From Chara braunii (lineage: Eukaryota; Streptophyta; Charophyceae; Charales; Characeae): a stretch of 37,248 bases of DNA. A model generated the notes under the pieces. It worked only from the letters and a program-made list of their open reading frames with translations, was not told the DNA's origin and ran no database searches. Position 1 is the first letter of the stretch; the number at the start of each line of letters is the position of its first letter. Below, piece after piece: positions 18,909 through 27,359 of the stretch. Location of the stretch: positions 1,065,206 through 1,102,453 of the forward strand of contig BFEA01000309.1 of NCBI GenBank assembly GCA_003427395.1, written 5' to 3'. The position numbers were made by a program, and so were the translations under genes.

Positions 18909-19012
18909 AGGTCCGTCTTGTTAATGATGTGCAGGCGATGTCGGCGTAGCAACGGAGCGTAACAACAATGTCACGTGGTAACCCTCGTAAGCAGAGCAAC
19001 ACATCGAATGGA
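18909..19012 (-). other. 5' leader of the Penelope-like fragment
   Basis: About 100 bp between the start of the long minus frame and the satellite. No promoter motif or structure stands out. The border with satellite is at about 19,013, where the sequence becomes gcacactcc. Confidence 0.4.
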
Positions 19013-19197
19013 GGCACACTCCTTGTCGTAGCGCTAGCGAAACAAACAAACTGTTACCAAATAACTCGTGCTCACTTATCCAAGCCACTTGACTCCGGGA
19101 TTGTTCACACGTGCAGTAGATAGCATCATATCACATCATAAATATGCGTGAGAAAGTTAAGTCAAACACACTGAAGCGAGTGATTGGACAACAAGTG
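19013..19197. repeat. 182-bp satellite, single unit on the far side of the insertion
   Basis: One full-length unit in the same orientation as the main array. It starts at the cacactcc phase and ends at ggacaacaagt. The left array stops about 85 bp earlier in the unit phase, so a precise insertion without loss is not seen. Base changes are a little more frequent than within the main array. Confidence 0.9.
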
Positions 19198-20159
19198 TGT
19201 AAGAACAACAAAACTCTCGAAAATTACGGCACCGTTATCATTCCGCAACCCCAAGATTCACCGGTCCATTGACGTTCCCAACGATCACTGTCGCAGGCGG
19301 CAGTGAGCATTCCTTAAGAGGTCAAGTCCATCGCACTCACACACTGTATAGTCTACATATGTATGGTAACGAGTCCAAAACATGCCACCCGATAGCGGGT
19401 CAGATACCGACCTGGTCTGGGTGTCCTAATCCACTACCTGGGTCCAAACCCACTACGACCCGAAAAATTCCTAGGCTCACCTTGTCACTCAGATGTTCAT
19501 CTTACGATCGGAGGGCCCACGCCACCCTGGCAGGGCCTGGAAACAAACCCAATCGAAGATACCACAAAAAGGTATACGAGCTTATACACACAAAAATATT
19601 AAAAAAATAGCACTTCAGACTCCAAGTGGATACTCAGTCCAAGATATGACGATCCACGATGGAAATGATTAGCAACCCTGTCCAAATATGTCAGATTTTG
19701 ACACGAGAGACTTGAGAAAAATCTTCCAGATGATTTACGTTCGTCTGTGCATCTGAATTAATTTTCCTCCAGAGACAATGAGATCAAAGTTATTGATGCA
19801 GAGTCAGAGTCGATCCATAAGTACTTTACTTCTGAGCAGGGAACAACTTTACAATGAAAAGGGTGATGAGAGATCATCCTTCAAAATATTAATGCAGTAT
19901 CCAGTTAAGAGAGTTCATGGCTGCGGCACATCAAGAAGTAATCAGTATTGATCCCTTATAATTAAGAGAGTCTAACAGACTCAAGAGTGTTCAACTCTAT
20001 CTTATCAGAGAATTGTCAGCAGAGAAACTTCTTGCTGGCTAAGTTGATTGTCCGAGAGAGCTATCAAGAAGGTCGACATAAAGAGGTTCAACCCTGTTGA
20101 CCAAGAGAGTTGTAAACTGGAAACTTCGTGTTTTTGGCTAAGTTGCCTACCTTCAGTTC
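19198..20159. other. Non-coding, unassigned
   Basis: No convincing gene. acggcaccgttatc (about 19,228) resembles a degenerate tRNA-Asp-type primer site like the one at 30,402 but lacks the final ccgggga. The word tatgtcagatttt (about 19,686) also ends gypsy copy A. Probably decayed retroelement DNA. Confidence 0.35.
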
Positions 20160-20315
20160 TAGATGAGGGAAGAGACCTCTCTGCAACCAGCATCTATATG
20201 CTTCCTTGAGGCTGACGAGAGGTCTCTTGGAAGTACTCTCAGATGAGGGAAGGAACCTCTCTGGATCAACGCTCTGTATTCCCTAAGGATGAAGGGGGGT
20301 CTCAAGGGAATACAT
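20160..20315. repeat. Two consecutive stem-loops after a repeated AGATGAGGGAA word
   Basis: agagacctctc (20171-20181) pairs perfectly with gagaggtctct (20217-20227). tgtattccct (20275-20284) pairs perfectly with agggaataca (20305-20314). Each is preceded by cagatgaggga or tagatgaggga followed by ag(a/g)(g/a)acctctctg. The same atgagggaa word appears again near 21,591. Confidence 0.7.
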
Positions 20316-20720
20316 TGCTGGCTGCTGCTTATTGTTGTTCAGTGCCTCTTAAGACTGAAAAGATGTCCCTTGAGAAATGTTTGTCCTGTTGCTTGGGGCA
20401 TGTATTGTCTGATTGGGTATGAGATGTCTGCTTGGTTGTCTGTGCCTGGGGTTTTCTCTTCTCTAACTTACAGATGCATTGATTGTCGGGGCTAGCAAGA
20501 GCCTTACCGTAGTAGGTTGCAATCTGGTGGGGTCAGCAGGTCCCCGACGCGAGTGTCAAATTCTGTAGTTGACTGAGGCTAAGACTTCGGGGGTCTGGCC
20601 AGTGAGGTCAAGAGGGGTCGGCTGGAACCCTACCGCAGTCAGAGAATGCAATCCAGTATGAGGTTCGCCAGAGCCAGGAACCGTGGTTAGACCGAGAGAA
20701 GGTTAACAACAATCGTATTT
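20316..20720. other. Non-coding, unassigned
   Basis: GC-moderate sequence with short frames only. It contains a loose duplication around ccttaccg.agtaggttgcaatc and ccctaccgcagtcagagaatgcaatc (about 20,502 and 20,629). No gene seen. Confidence 0.35.
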
Positions 20721-21125
20721 TTCATCACCACTTCATGACACCCTTCACCACTTCAGGATGCAACTTGCCTAAACAGGTGGTTTTCAGGGTCTTCAGACCT
20801 TTCACCACTTCAGGATCATTTAGGTCTGAAAATCATGAATGGTCCTGAAGTGGTGAAAGCTCCGAAGACCCTAAAAACCACCTGTTTAGGCAGGCTTCAT
20901 CCTCAAGTGGTGAAGGGTGGTTTTCATGGTCTTCGGACCTTTCACCACTTCAGAACCATTCAGGATTCTCATACTGCCAAAAACTCTCATTTGACCACTT
21001 CAGGACACCCTTCACCACTTCAGGATGCAGCCTGCCTAAACAACTGGTTTTCAGGGTCTTCGGACCTTTCACCACTTCAGTATCATTCATGATTTTCAGA
21101 CTGCTCAAAACTTTCACTTCAGAAT
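20721..21125. repeat. Long inverted repeat and CACCACTTCAGGA motif array
   Basis: 20741-20821 and 20836-20917 are inverted copies (about 82-bp arms, about nine mismatches, loop about 14 bp). Parts of the same unit recur in direct orientation at 20918-20965 and 21007-21095. The word ttcaccacttcag occurs repeatedly on the plus strand and as its complement in the inverted copy. The unit includes gcctaaacaggtggtttt and agggtcttcggacctttc. If transcribed it would fold into a long near-perfect hairpin. No coding potential; origin unknown. Confidence 0.9.
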
Positions 21126-21530
21126 TTTCATTCCTGAATTTTCAGTTACCCGATAACCGCTTGCGGAGGCAAGTCAAAGGGGTCGTCAAGACAAATGGTC
21201 TGACTGGTCCTGGCCTGAGGCAGACCGAATAGGGTATGTCAGTCTGTCAGACTGATGGGAGGTCTCTCATTCCTGGCCAGTGGTGGGCCGAAACCAAGGC
21301 AATCAACAACTCTTAGGTGTGAAGAAGTTGTCTTGTTGAGTCAATTGATTTATTATTTTATCATTTTATTATTTATTATTTTATTTTTTTGGTTTTATTT
21401 GATTTTGCTTGTTGTTTGGTTGTCAATCGTCAGGGAGCTTCTTTGCTGGGGACACAGCATGTTGTCCTACAGACTCGTTTGTTTTGCAGATATATAACGA
21501 TTTACTTGAAGTTCCCAGACCAGAGGAAAT
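21126..21530. other. Non-coding, unassigned
   Basis: No gene recognised. It includes an AT-rich tattattttatt tract around 21,350-21,395. Confidence 0.35.
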
Positions 21531-21660
21531 AAAAGGGGTTTGGTATCCCCTCCCCTTTTATCTGAGAAGTTGAGGAGACGCCTCACTCAGATGAGGGAAA
21601 AATAACAGGTTTTGGTATCTCCTGAAGCCAGAAGACAGGAAAAGGGTTGGTATGCCCTAT
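21531..21660. repeat. Three GG(T)TTGGTATNCCCT short hairpins
   Basis: ggggtttggtatcccct (21535-21551), aggttttggtatctcct (about 21,607-21,623) and aagggttggtatgccct (about 21,641-21,657) are variants of one word with self-complementary ends (AGGGG...CCCCT). The first is enclosed by aaaagggg/cccctttt. An atgagggaa word between the first and second links them to the stem-loops at 20.2 kb. Confidence 0.6.
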
Positions 21661-21978
21661 CCTCAGCATGGATGATAAAACGAGTTTCACGAGTACAAAG
21701 ACCGAAGTGACAATATCCTCGACTTTGCTGTCAAGATGAAGGGTGAGGTAATTCTTCGGCTGTAAAAATTCAGACGGAAAACAAATTTCAGAACGACAAG
21801 AGGTCAAAACCAGCAGAAAATCAGAAAAAAATATATAATCCTTCTCAAATTTATTTGGTGGCCGACAAGCGGCCTGGTTCACAAGGAGCCTGCATCCCCA
21901 ACCTTAAGGTATTCAAACTCCTAACCCAGAGACGCTATAGGGTATGGAAATAACTGAGAAGTTAAGGAGAAAGAAAAT

Positions 21979-22452
21979 TCAAAGATTCAAAGAGAAGGCC
22001 TCGTGCTTATATGAGAGATAGAAGATGACCATGAACTCAACCTGAAGTAAGACGAGGAGAAAAAAAATGCAAGAGAGGGTACAGTTATTAGTGTGAGGAG
22101 AGGGAGAGATTGCACATGGGATAAAGGATATTGAAACAGGTACTAAGGCTCTACTTATTGTGGGAGAGGTACAGGCTCTAGGAGTGTATAGAGGGGAAGA
22201 AGTGTTGGGCGCGCCGTAGCGCACCTCGAATTTCTTATGGAAGAACTCCATCATGTTCAAGGATGCAGTTCTTTCATACCACGCCGCAAACGAGTGGCGG
22301 GGATAAGGCCTTGAGTGTGAGCCATAGCCTCTTGACTCGTCCTCTTCCTCCTCTGAACTATACTCACGCCGTGTGCGAGCCGACGGCTCTTCGCACGCCT
22401 TCCCTCCTCTACCACCTCTTCCTCTACCCTGTCCCCTACGTGCTTTAGGCAT
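21979..22452 (-). CDS. Orphan Arg/Gly-rich protein, first exon or Gag-like fragment
   Basis: ATG at 22452-22450 (minus) begins Met-Pro-Lys-Ala-Arg-Arg, followed by an Arg-Gly-rich RNA-binding-like stretch (GRGRGGRGG), an acidic Glu-Glu-Glu-Glu-Asp patch and an aromatic, helical segment (SFAAWYERTASLNMMEFF). After about residue 80 the composition turns into Ser/Pro/Thr-rich and then hydrophobic sequence that looks non-coding. A GTGCGC donor directly after ...HKKFE could end an exon there. I do not recognise the protein. It may be a small RGG protein or the start of a retroelement Gag. A longer upstream start (22515) adds a hydrophobic stretch that looks like leader sequence. Confidence 0.45.
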   Translation of the reverse strand: MPKARRGQGRGRGGRGGKACEEPSARTRREYSSEEEEDESRGYGSHSRPYPRHSFAAWYERTASLNMMEFFHKKFEVRYGAPNTSSPLYTPRACTSPTISRALVPVSISFIPCAISPSPHTNNCTLSCIFFLLVLLQVEFMVIFYLSYKHEAFSLNL

Positions 22453-22559
22453 GGTGGAAGAAAAATCGAAAGGGTAAGAGATGCACTGCGATAGGAAAGA
22501 AAAGTGGGGCAGCACTGTAAGAGAAATGAGAAATACACCGTTAAAGATGAAAGGAGAAG

Positions 22560-23256
22560 GGCTAGGGGTTGCGCAAGAAAAAAAGTTCTACAAAAAGAGG
22601 AAGAGCGCTAGCATAGGTCTGCTTCGAGAGACTTCGCCGTGATGCGCGGTGAAAATGAATGACAAACACCAATAGTTACCTTCCTTTTATACTAGTGCGC
22701 TGCTTATTTTGACCCAGCGGGGACGTTGGGTAGGGGTTTGGTATGTCCCGACCGTCCTTTGTGTCCCAAGTTCCTGCTCAGTACCAGTCCCTTGTCCCGA
22801 TGTCCACGACTCGTTGGACTGTTGTCGAACCTCCGTGGCTCTGCTGGTATACTTGAGTTGTGCCCTGACGTGGACTGGTCCTGTTGGTGCTTGTTCTTGC
22901 AAAAGGAAAAGGGGTGCGACACTGAACTTTCCTTTGGTCCACACAGGCTCGGCGCCCTGCTGTACAGCAGAGCACAACCGGCCTGCGGCCGTGGTAGCCG
23001 TAAGGTTCGCCTATGGATGCGAAGGTAGAGGGACCGGCGCGGTCTTTTCTACTGCGCGCCGAGTGCCCCTTAGTCAGGTTATTGGTTGGGTGTTCGGAGC
23101 GGTGGTCGCTATCAGAGAAAAAGAGGCTGAGCAAAGAAAATAAGAAAAAAAAATAAAACGTGAAAAGAAAAGTGAAAAAGAAAGTTGGAGGTCTCCTTTA
23201 GTTTCGGGAAATTTGACGACCTTTAGTTACTTTGTCTTTAAGTTTTTGGTCTTTTC
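22560..23256. other. Unassigned stretch upstream of the RGG-type frame
   Basis: Several overlapping frames on both strands, none with convincing protein character. It could hold the promoter of the minus-strand frame at 22,452 or be LTR remnant. No TATA box chosen. Confidence 0.3.
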
Positions 23257-23280
23257 ATTATTATTATTATTATTATTATT
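23257..23280. repeat. (ATT)n microsatellite
   Basis: Eight ATT units in a row within a pyrimidine-rich stretch. Confidence 0.95.
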
Positions 23281-23830
23281 TAATTTTTCTTTCGCACGAT
23301 TCGTTAGACTCGGTTTTCTTTTCGGCCTGTCATGTCAAGGTGCAAACGGGTCAACTTTGATCCGCGAACGTCGTCTGATGGTTCAGACTGGCCCGAGTCT
23401 TCGCTTGTTTCCCTGTGCCAGATCTGTCCGAATGAGCTCCGCGCGGCAGGACCCCAAAAGAGGGGCGATCCACAATCGCATCGGTACGAGGTTTATCACC
23501 CCCATGGAAGGTCAAAAGCCCCCCCCTTACCATCGGACACGGGCACCCGAAGGTAGTAGACCAGTTGTTGGCTTTGAAGAGGGAAGAGTGGCTATTGGGA
23601 TCCCGTTATGGGACTGCTTTCGGCCAACAGTCCTATTGTGAAGGTCTAGGTTCGACTATAGCTATGTGACGACCATTGGGTTTTGGCCTCGCTCGTCCTC
23701 TGGATCTCTGAATTCAAACTGCTCTGAAAATTTTAAACCTTAGAAAATTTTAATGTGAAGGAATTATGACGAAGTCTAACTCAAACTCTCATATGGAACA
23801 TAGGGTGAGAGGAAAGTAGTGAGCTGCTAT
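23281..23830. other. Unassigned stretch
   Basis: GC-rich to moderate sequence with several overlapping frames on both strands, none convincing. No gene or repeat recognised. Confidence 0.3.
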
Positions 23831-23831
23831 C

Positions 23832-23840
23832 CTATAAAGG
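23832..23840 (+). promoter_or_regulatory. Possible TATA box
   Basis: ctataaagg in an otherwise non-coding stretch, about 370 bp upstream of the charged open frame at 24,212. It matches a plant-type TATA element, but nothing else confirms a promoter. Confidence 0.3.
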
Positions 23841-24211
23841 GAGAGAAAAAGGGAAGTCGAGGGCTATCACTTCTTCAACTGAGTACCAACTGCACCCTCT
23901 GCTCGCCGCTAGTCGCTTCTGTAGCGCTCAGTGGGCACTGTGAGCATGGAGGAGCCCAACTCGTGTGAACTTGCGTCGAGTACTATCTTAGGCCCCCGCG
24001 GCTTGGTATTGGGGTGCGAACCAACTGAAAAGGGGGCGGCCATGGTGCGAAGCAACAGACTATATGGCTACAGGCCAAGATGCCTCCAATCCCTCTGGAG
24101 ATGGGAGAGGATATCTGGGGACGGGCCTACTGTGACTGCCATCTTGGACTATAGCCACGGTGGGTAGGAAGCGAAGCTACGATTAACGTTAGAGGGGGGA
24201 AGGAGGAGGAA

Positions 24212-24550
24212 ATGAGGGCAGACCAGGGTTTGCAGTTAGCGATTACGGAGGCCAGAGACCGTGCTGAGAGGAGATGTAGAAGAGATGGGGTCACACACGA
24301 GATCAAAGTTAAGATTTTTTACCTCGACGCTGAGAAATCGCCTTACACAGCGGAGCGGGAGCAGGGGCATCTAGACCGAGACACTGAGGCAGAGAGTGAC
24401 GCCAGCGACCAGGACGCCGCGACTCAGTCCTGGCATGGTCTAGACCAGTGGAGGTGGGACCACCCTCCAACGGGGTTAGTGGAGCAAGGCCCAGAGGCCA
24501 GTTCGCGTCAGCCGCAGGACAGAGAACGAGACCGCTTAACCGTGGCATAA
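24212..24550 (+). CDS. Orphan charged open frame (112 codons)
   Basis: ATG in a purine context (gaggaaATGAGG) starts a frame rich in Arg, Glu, Asp and Gln, reading MRADQGLQLAITEARDRAE and, later, a Trp cluster (SWHGLDQWRWDHPP). The composition is more protein-like than that of its neighbours. A shifted frame just after the stop (Gly-Pro-Glu-Phe-Phe-Val-Arg-Ala-Ala-Arg) continues plausibly, so a frameshift or intron is possible. No family recognised. It could be an exon of a host gene or a decayed Gag N-terminus. Confidence 0.35.
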   Translation: MRADQGLQLAITEARDRAERRCRRDGVTHEIKVKIFYLDAEKSPYTAEREQGHLDRDTEAESDASDQDAATQSWHGLDQWRWDHPPTGLVEQGPEASSRQPQDRERDRLTVA

Positions 24551-25808
24551 GCAAGGGGATGGACCTGAGTTTTTCGTGAGGGCAGCGAGGCAGTTATGGA
24601 GCTGCAGAAAGAGAGAAAGCAAAAAACAAGAGAGAATGAGGGGTGAGGGAGAGCTCTCTCAGAGGTCAACGCGTGTGAGCGAGTCCTAGAGCAAGAGACG
24701 GACGGTTACGAGACCAGGGAAGTGAGAAGACTAGAAGGAGAGAGAAGAACGAGAGACACGCTAGTCGGCGTTGGATATGCCTCGAAGAGCTACCTCACAT
24801 CCGATCCAGCTGACGCCTTAAGGTGATTTCGCTTCGTATTGGTGGTTACTTCCATGTCTCGCTCTCGTCATGATCAGTAGAAACTCTCCTATGTGTGTCT
24901 TCATACCCGCCATTGCTACTACTCAGGATGAGCAGTCGGGTTCTTGCGTGTGAGCCTTCGACTGGGGGGACACAGACCTCGTTGAGTGCGGGTGCGAGAA
25001 AGCTAGCGGACCGAGGGCGCGACAGAGGCCGGCCAAGGCACACGCCCAGGAGAGCGGATGTGCAGGGGAGGCAGAAAGAAGTAACAGAGGATGCGCGTGA
25101 TCATCATGCTCAAGAAACGGGGGAGCGAAGAAGTGTGCAGGGCAACACGAGCGGGCGAGCCTCAGAGAAGTGGACGGTTATAGTCAGGAGACTCTTAGCT
25201 ATCAGGGGAGACACACGAGAATCTGCTTGAGAGGGTTCTGCTCGGACGACTCTGATAGGGGAGGGGAGCGTGATTACTTGTGTTGATCGAAAAAGGCGTC
25301 AGAAGACGTGTATGCTCCCTGCCAGCAGACAATAAACACTTCTGCCCAACTGGTAGCTCTCCTCTATCATTATTTGGATCTCGGTATAATAAGTGTGACC
25401 GCATGTCAATTGATTACTTCAGGTGCAGAAGAAGGGGTTGGCAGTCTTACTAAATAGGCGAGAGAGCCACACGCCTTGTGACAGATGTGCGCTATCTCCT
25501 AATGGTTTGAGTTGCCTAGTCTTACGTTCCTGCCTTCGTCGCTAAGGCAAGATTGGATGTGCGAGTGAGGTGTAAGTGATACGGGCAATACCTGTATTCC
25601 GTTATTGCATGCCAAGGAAGAAATCATGTGTATCAAGATGGGCGGAGATGATGCAAGGGGCGCATCGTTCGAAGGGTAATCTTGGGTTAAAATGTTTGGG
25701 AAACTGGTGTGAGATATGGGCTGGAGACGAGCATGAGCACGGCGGCTTAAATCACAAGATACGCTGCGTTGGAACGGGAAGACTTGAGGTTTTCGAATAG
25801 CAAAAGCG
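24551..25808. other. Unassigned stretch with weak open frames
   Basis: A plus-strand frame at 24895-25230 is Arg/Gly/Glu-rich (ARKLADRGRDRGRPRH), but purine-rich DNA alone would give this. A 74-codon frame follows at 25,576. I do not call genes here. gacggacggttacgagaccag (about 24,699) has a loose echo at about 25,170. Confidence 0.3.
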
Positions 25809-25826
25809 TTGTGCCTTAAGGCACAA
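25809..25826. repeat. Perfect 18-bp palindrome
   Basis: ttgtgccttaaggcacaa is fully self-complementary. It could be a protein dimer site or chance. There is no gene close by to link it to. Confidence 0.8.
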
Positions 25827-26640
25827 AGCCATAAGTGAATAAGCTCAACCAGGGCCTTGACATAGAAAAGCCAAATAGGAGAGAAGGACGGGAATGATGG
25901 AAAAAGCAATTCAGTTGTCTGACTAGTAAACTACGGTGGATACTATTACTTTGTTAAGTGAGCTTAACTTGACTTCAGTGAGTAAGCGTATGCCTACGTA
26001 GCCCTAAAGCTGTTCTGTTTAGTGTCGTCACTTCCCATTAGAGAAGACGTCAGTGGTAAACGGGGTTTTATTTTTAATTACGCCTTCGTCGATTGTGTGG
26101 ATGATTTGCCATTACTCGTGTAATGCACTGGTATTGTTTATTTTCTCCCTCCCCCCATGTCAGTTTGCAATCGCTTGATGCTTAATGAGAAAACTCTTGA
26201 GGAATATTTGTGGGTGAGGGGTCAGAAAAGAGAGGGGACGTGTTATGCATGAATCGGATGTGGTTTTTACCTGAGATAGACCCTACAAGATCCTTTTTGC
26301 GGTTGAGTGCAGTCATCCAGAGCCTGAGAAGGACCTTGTATAAGCAATTCTCTTGATTGGCATTTTCCAGCCATCTAGGAAAATTATGTGTTTGCTGGAC
26401 TGCTCATCAGTGTCTCATCGTCGCCACCTTCATGCGGAGAATGCTGTTAGACTAGGTAATTGATAGTAAACGAGCGAAGGAAAAATAATAACACAGGATT
26501 TAGAAAAGAGGTAGGTCGAGCACCAGTTAAGTGACCATCTCGGACTGGCCTGTGCGGGTCTGAAAACGCACACTTGAGTTGTACTAAGAAGGGTAAGAGT
26601 TATGGACGTAGTCAAAGAATCTTATCTACTCATCTGAAAA
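25827..26640. other. Non-coding, unassigned
   Basis: No gene, RNA or repeat recognised. Confidence 0.35.
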
Positions 26641-26860
26641 GGCTCAGTAACGCCAGTAACGAAAAAGGCATGCGGCCGCAAGAATTTAAGGCCGCATGAG
26701 CATTCGAATATTCATGTAGTCCCATGAACATGCGATCATACGAGCCTCTAGGCACTAGCGTGATCATATGAGTTTGCCTCTGTACGGGTCTAGTAATATT
26801 GCAACTGTACGAGTTCATGATTATACCTGCCAACAATCACCTGTACAGGCCTGTCGACGA
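26641..26860. repeat. Hairpin and short repeated words
   Basis: catgcggcc (26669-26677) pairs with ggccgcatg (26690-26698). Downstream, gatcatacgagcct and gatcatatgagttt, then ctgtacgggtct, ctgtacgagttc and ctgtacaggcct, are loosely repeated words within 130 bp. Function unknown. Confidence 0.45.
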
Positions 26861-27006
26861 GGAAAATGCAAGAGTGCATGCAGTCGTACTTGTCTGTAAA
26901 TGTGCGAAAGAGCCTGAGAACATGTGCTCTAACTCGTTTATGCAAGCTATCAACATTCACGTAGGCCTATGGATGCATGGTCAGTAAAAAGGGGATTATC
27001 GGTCAA

Positions 27007-27079
27007 GTTCTCTGCCCCTTATAATGAAAGTCCTCTTCCTGGGCGTCGGGGTGAATAATGAGACGAAGGGGCAGAGAAC
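27007..27079. repeat. 14-bp perfect inverted repeat
   Basis: gttctctgcccctt (27007-27020) is the exact reverse complement of aaggggcagagaac (27066-27079), with a 45-nt loop. It lies about 280 bp from the start codon of the minus-strand small frame at 27,359. Confidence 0.85.
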
Positions 27080-27176
27080 GACAATTCAGAAAATTAATTT
27101 ATTTGATGGTAAAGTTTTTACTTGACGAAGATTAGTACCAAAAGTGATCAATGCTCGAACGAGGCCGAAAATTTGG

Positions 27177-27359
27177 CTAATCGGACATAGGAGACGATAC
27201 CGTGTTTACGAGCTGCATAACACGACGAATGAAGTCGAAAGCCAAGGCGTAAATTCTAGCACCATCTAGTCTCTTCATCTGACACCGAAGGGATTCGCAG
27301 CGAGGGGGGCGGGTCATGGCAAATGTCACGAACCGGCTTTGCAGTCGGAAGTTAGTCAT
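27177..27359 (-). CDS. Small orphan open frame (60 codons)
   Basis: Start in a good context (caccATGac) on the minus strand. The product would be basic, beginning MTNFRLQSRF and ending in Ser-Ser-Pro-Met-Ser-Asp. No family, signal or membrane segment recognised. It may be chance. Confidence 0.25.
   Translation of the reverse strand: MTNFRLQSRFVTFAMTRPPRCESLRCQMKRLDGARIYALAFDFIRRVMQLVNTVSSPMSD

Larger units (their letters stand above)
15689..19012 (-). mobile_element. Penelope-like retroelement with N-terminal GIY-YIG (Chlamys-type), 3'-truncated
   Basis: On the minus strand one reading frame (codon phase of 18908) links a CCHC zinc-knuckle protein, a coiled coil, a SAP-like motif, a GIY-YIG nuclease and the start of a Penelope-type reverse transcriptase. 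The frame is interrupted by about seven stops and one frameshift near 16,050. GIY-YIG before RT is the permuted order known for Chlamys and Naiad Penelope-like elements of algae and protists. The RT breaks off before its catalytic motifs at 15,688, where satellite begins; satellite resumes at 19,013. So the fragment sits inside the satellite array. It cannot move on its own. Confidence 0.8.

Noticed and set aside
19226-19245. Second tRNA-Asp primer site
   Set aside because: acggcaccgttatc matches only in part, lacks ccgggga and has no LTR-like end or Gag after it.
22709-23143. 144-codon plus-strand frame and its antisense frames
   Set aside because: Four frames on both strands overlap here with Cys/Val/Ser-rich, unpatterned products; none is favoured.
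23931-24167. 78-codon plus-strand frame
   Set aside because: No protein character beyond chance; not supported by context.
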